A DNA stretch of 64,000 nt from Paucibacter sp. TC2R-5. Its GTDB lineage: Bacteria > Pseudomonadota > Gammaproteobacteria > Burkholderiales > Burkholderiaceae_C. The stretch lies in the NCBI RefSeq assembly GCF_025717605.1, contig NZ_JAJIRQ010000009.1, forward strand, positions 186,001 to 250,000. The letters run 5' to 3'. Made by a program: the position numbers and the translations under genes. The notes beneath the pieces are model-generated. The model was not told the DNA's origin and did no database searches. It saw only the letters and a list, made by a program, of their open reading frames with translations. Shown here one piece after another: positions 63,678 through 64,000 of this stretch (its first letter is position 1; each line of letters begins with the position of its first letter).

Positions 63678-64000
63678 TCAATTGCCGAAATCAAGATCCT
63701 GCACGGACTTCAGGCGGCCGTCCTCAAAGATCAGCAATTGCATGAACTGCTGGGGTCCGAAGTTGTAGACCCCTTCTTCGATGCTGACCTGGATCTCGCG
63801 CTCGACCTCCACCGAGTTGCCGATCGCGCCCGCCCGCTTGCATGGTCGTCGCTTGCTGGTATTCGCGCACCCGGATGATGCGCCGCTCCAGGCGCGCGTC
63901 CCGCGTGCTGGGCGGGCCGCATTTCTTCAGCACCTCGGCCTTGTGCAGGCCGGCGTCGATGACGTAGGAGTTGCGCCGAAAAGCCCAGGCCGAAGGTGCG
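63678..64000 (-). pseudogene. DUF2845-family protein, frameshifted and cut by window edge
   Basis: The frame entering from the right edge reads NSYVIDAGLHKAEVLKKCGP then RDARLERRIIRVREYQQ. After a shift near 63840 the second half continues as GNSVEVEREIQVSIEEGVYN then FGPQQFMQLLIFEDGRL. Both parts match the pattern of DUF2845 envelope proteins (KxEVLxKCGxP; YNFGPxxF). The shift is in a GC run (GGGCGGGCGCG), so a sequencing error is possible. The 5' end is outside the window. Convergent with the PEP-CTERM gene. Confidence 0.65.

Overview
The window reads as chromosomal DNA of a high-GC betaproteobacterium, most likely a Burkholderiales genus of the Roseateles/Paucibacter/Rubrivivax type. This is inference from codon use, PEP-CTERM proteins, an MdtABC/MuxABC-type pump and a complete System I cytochrome c maturation operon. 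No rRNA, tRNA, phage or CRISPR array was seen.

Layout. 1-3725 (minus): a sigma-54 activator without an N-terminal input domain (cut by the window edge) behind a secreted Cys-type arylsulfatase. 3949-9123: a DegP/DegQ-like protease, a shortened flavoprotein-like protein, an orphan periplasmic binding protein and a class II glutamine amidotransferase. Two of these genes share a repeated ~72-bp element just upstream of their starts. 9135-21112 (minus): a MuxABC/OpmB-type RND efflux operon followed by an IorA/IorB-type molybdenum hydroxylase pair.

21158-37627 is the most unusual part. Two divergent arms each carry, in the same order, a DUF1549/DUF1553 protein, a Tat-exported DUF1501 protein and a small class II-like c-type cytochrome. 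The left arm is headed by a TonB-dependent receptor and has a second small cytochrome. The right arm adds a secreted peroxiredoxin, a diheme cytochrome, an SMP-30-like beta-propeller, a cytochrome c'-like protein and a secreted lectin-like protein. Immediately downstream is ccmABCDEFGHI (37877-44350), the machinery that attaches heme to these cytochromes. I read this as a duplicated envelope redox/hydrolase system of unknown substrate.

44843-56510 looks like an organosulfur-scavenging island: TonB receptor, CysB-family regulator, O-acetylhomoserine sulfhydrylase, isopenicillin-N-synthase-like oxygenase, polar amino acid ABC transporter, LsfA-type 1-Cys peroxiredoxin, RBBP9/YdeN-type hydrolase and an SsuF-like TOBE protein. 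Together with the arylsulfatase and SfnR-like activator at the left edge, it suggests a sulfur-starvation theme.

56511-64000 is a decayed accessory zone: two IS91-family transposase remnants, a broken MarR-type regulator, a PEP-CTERM metalloprotease-like gene, a large repeat-rich PEP-CTERM surface protein and a frameshifted DUF2845 gene at the right edge.
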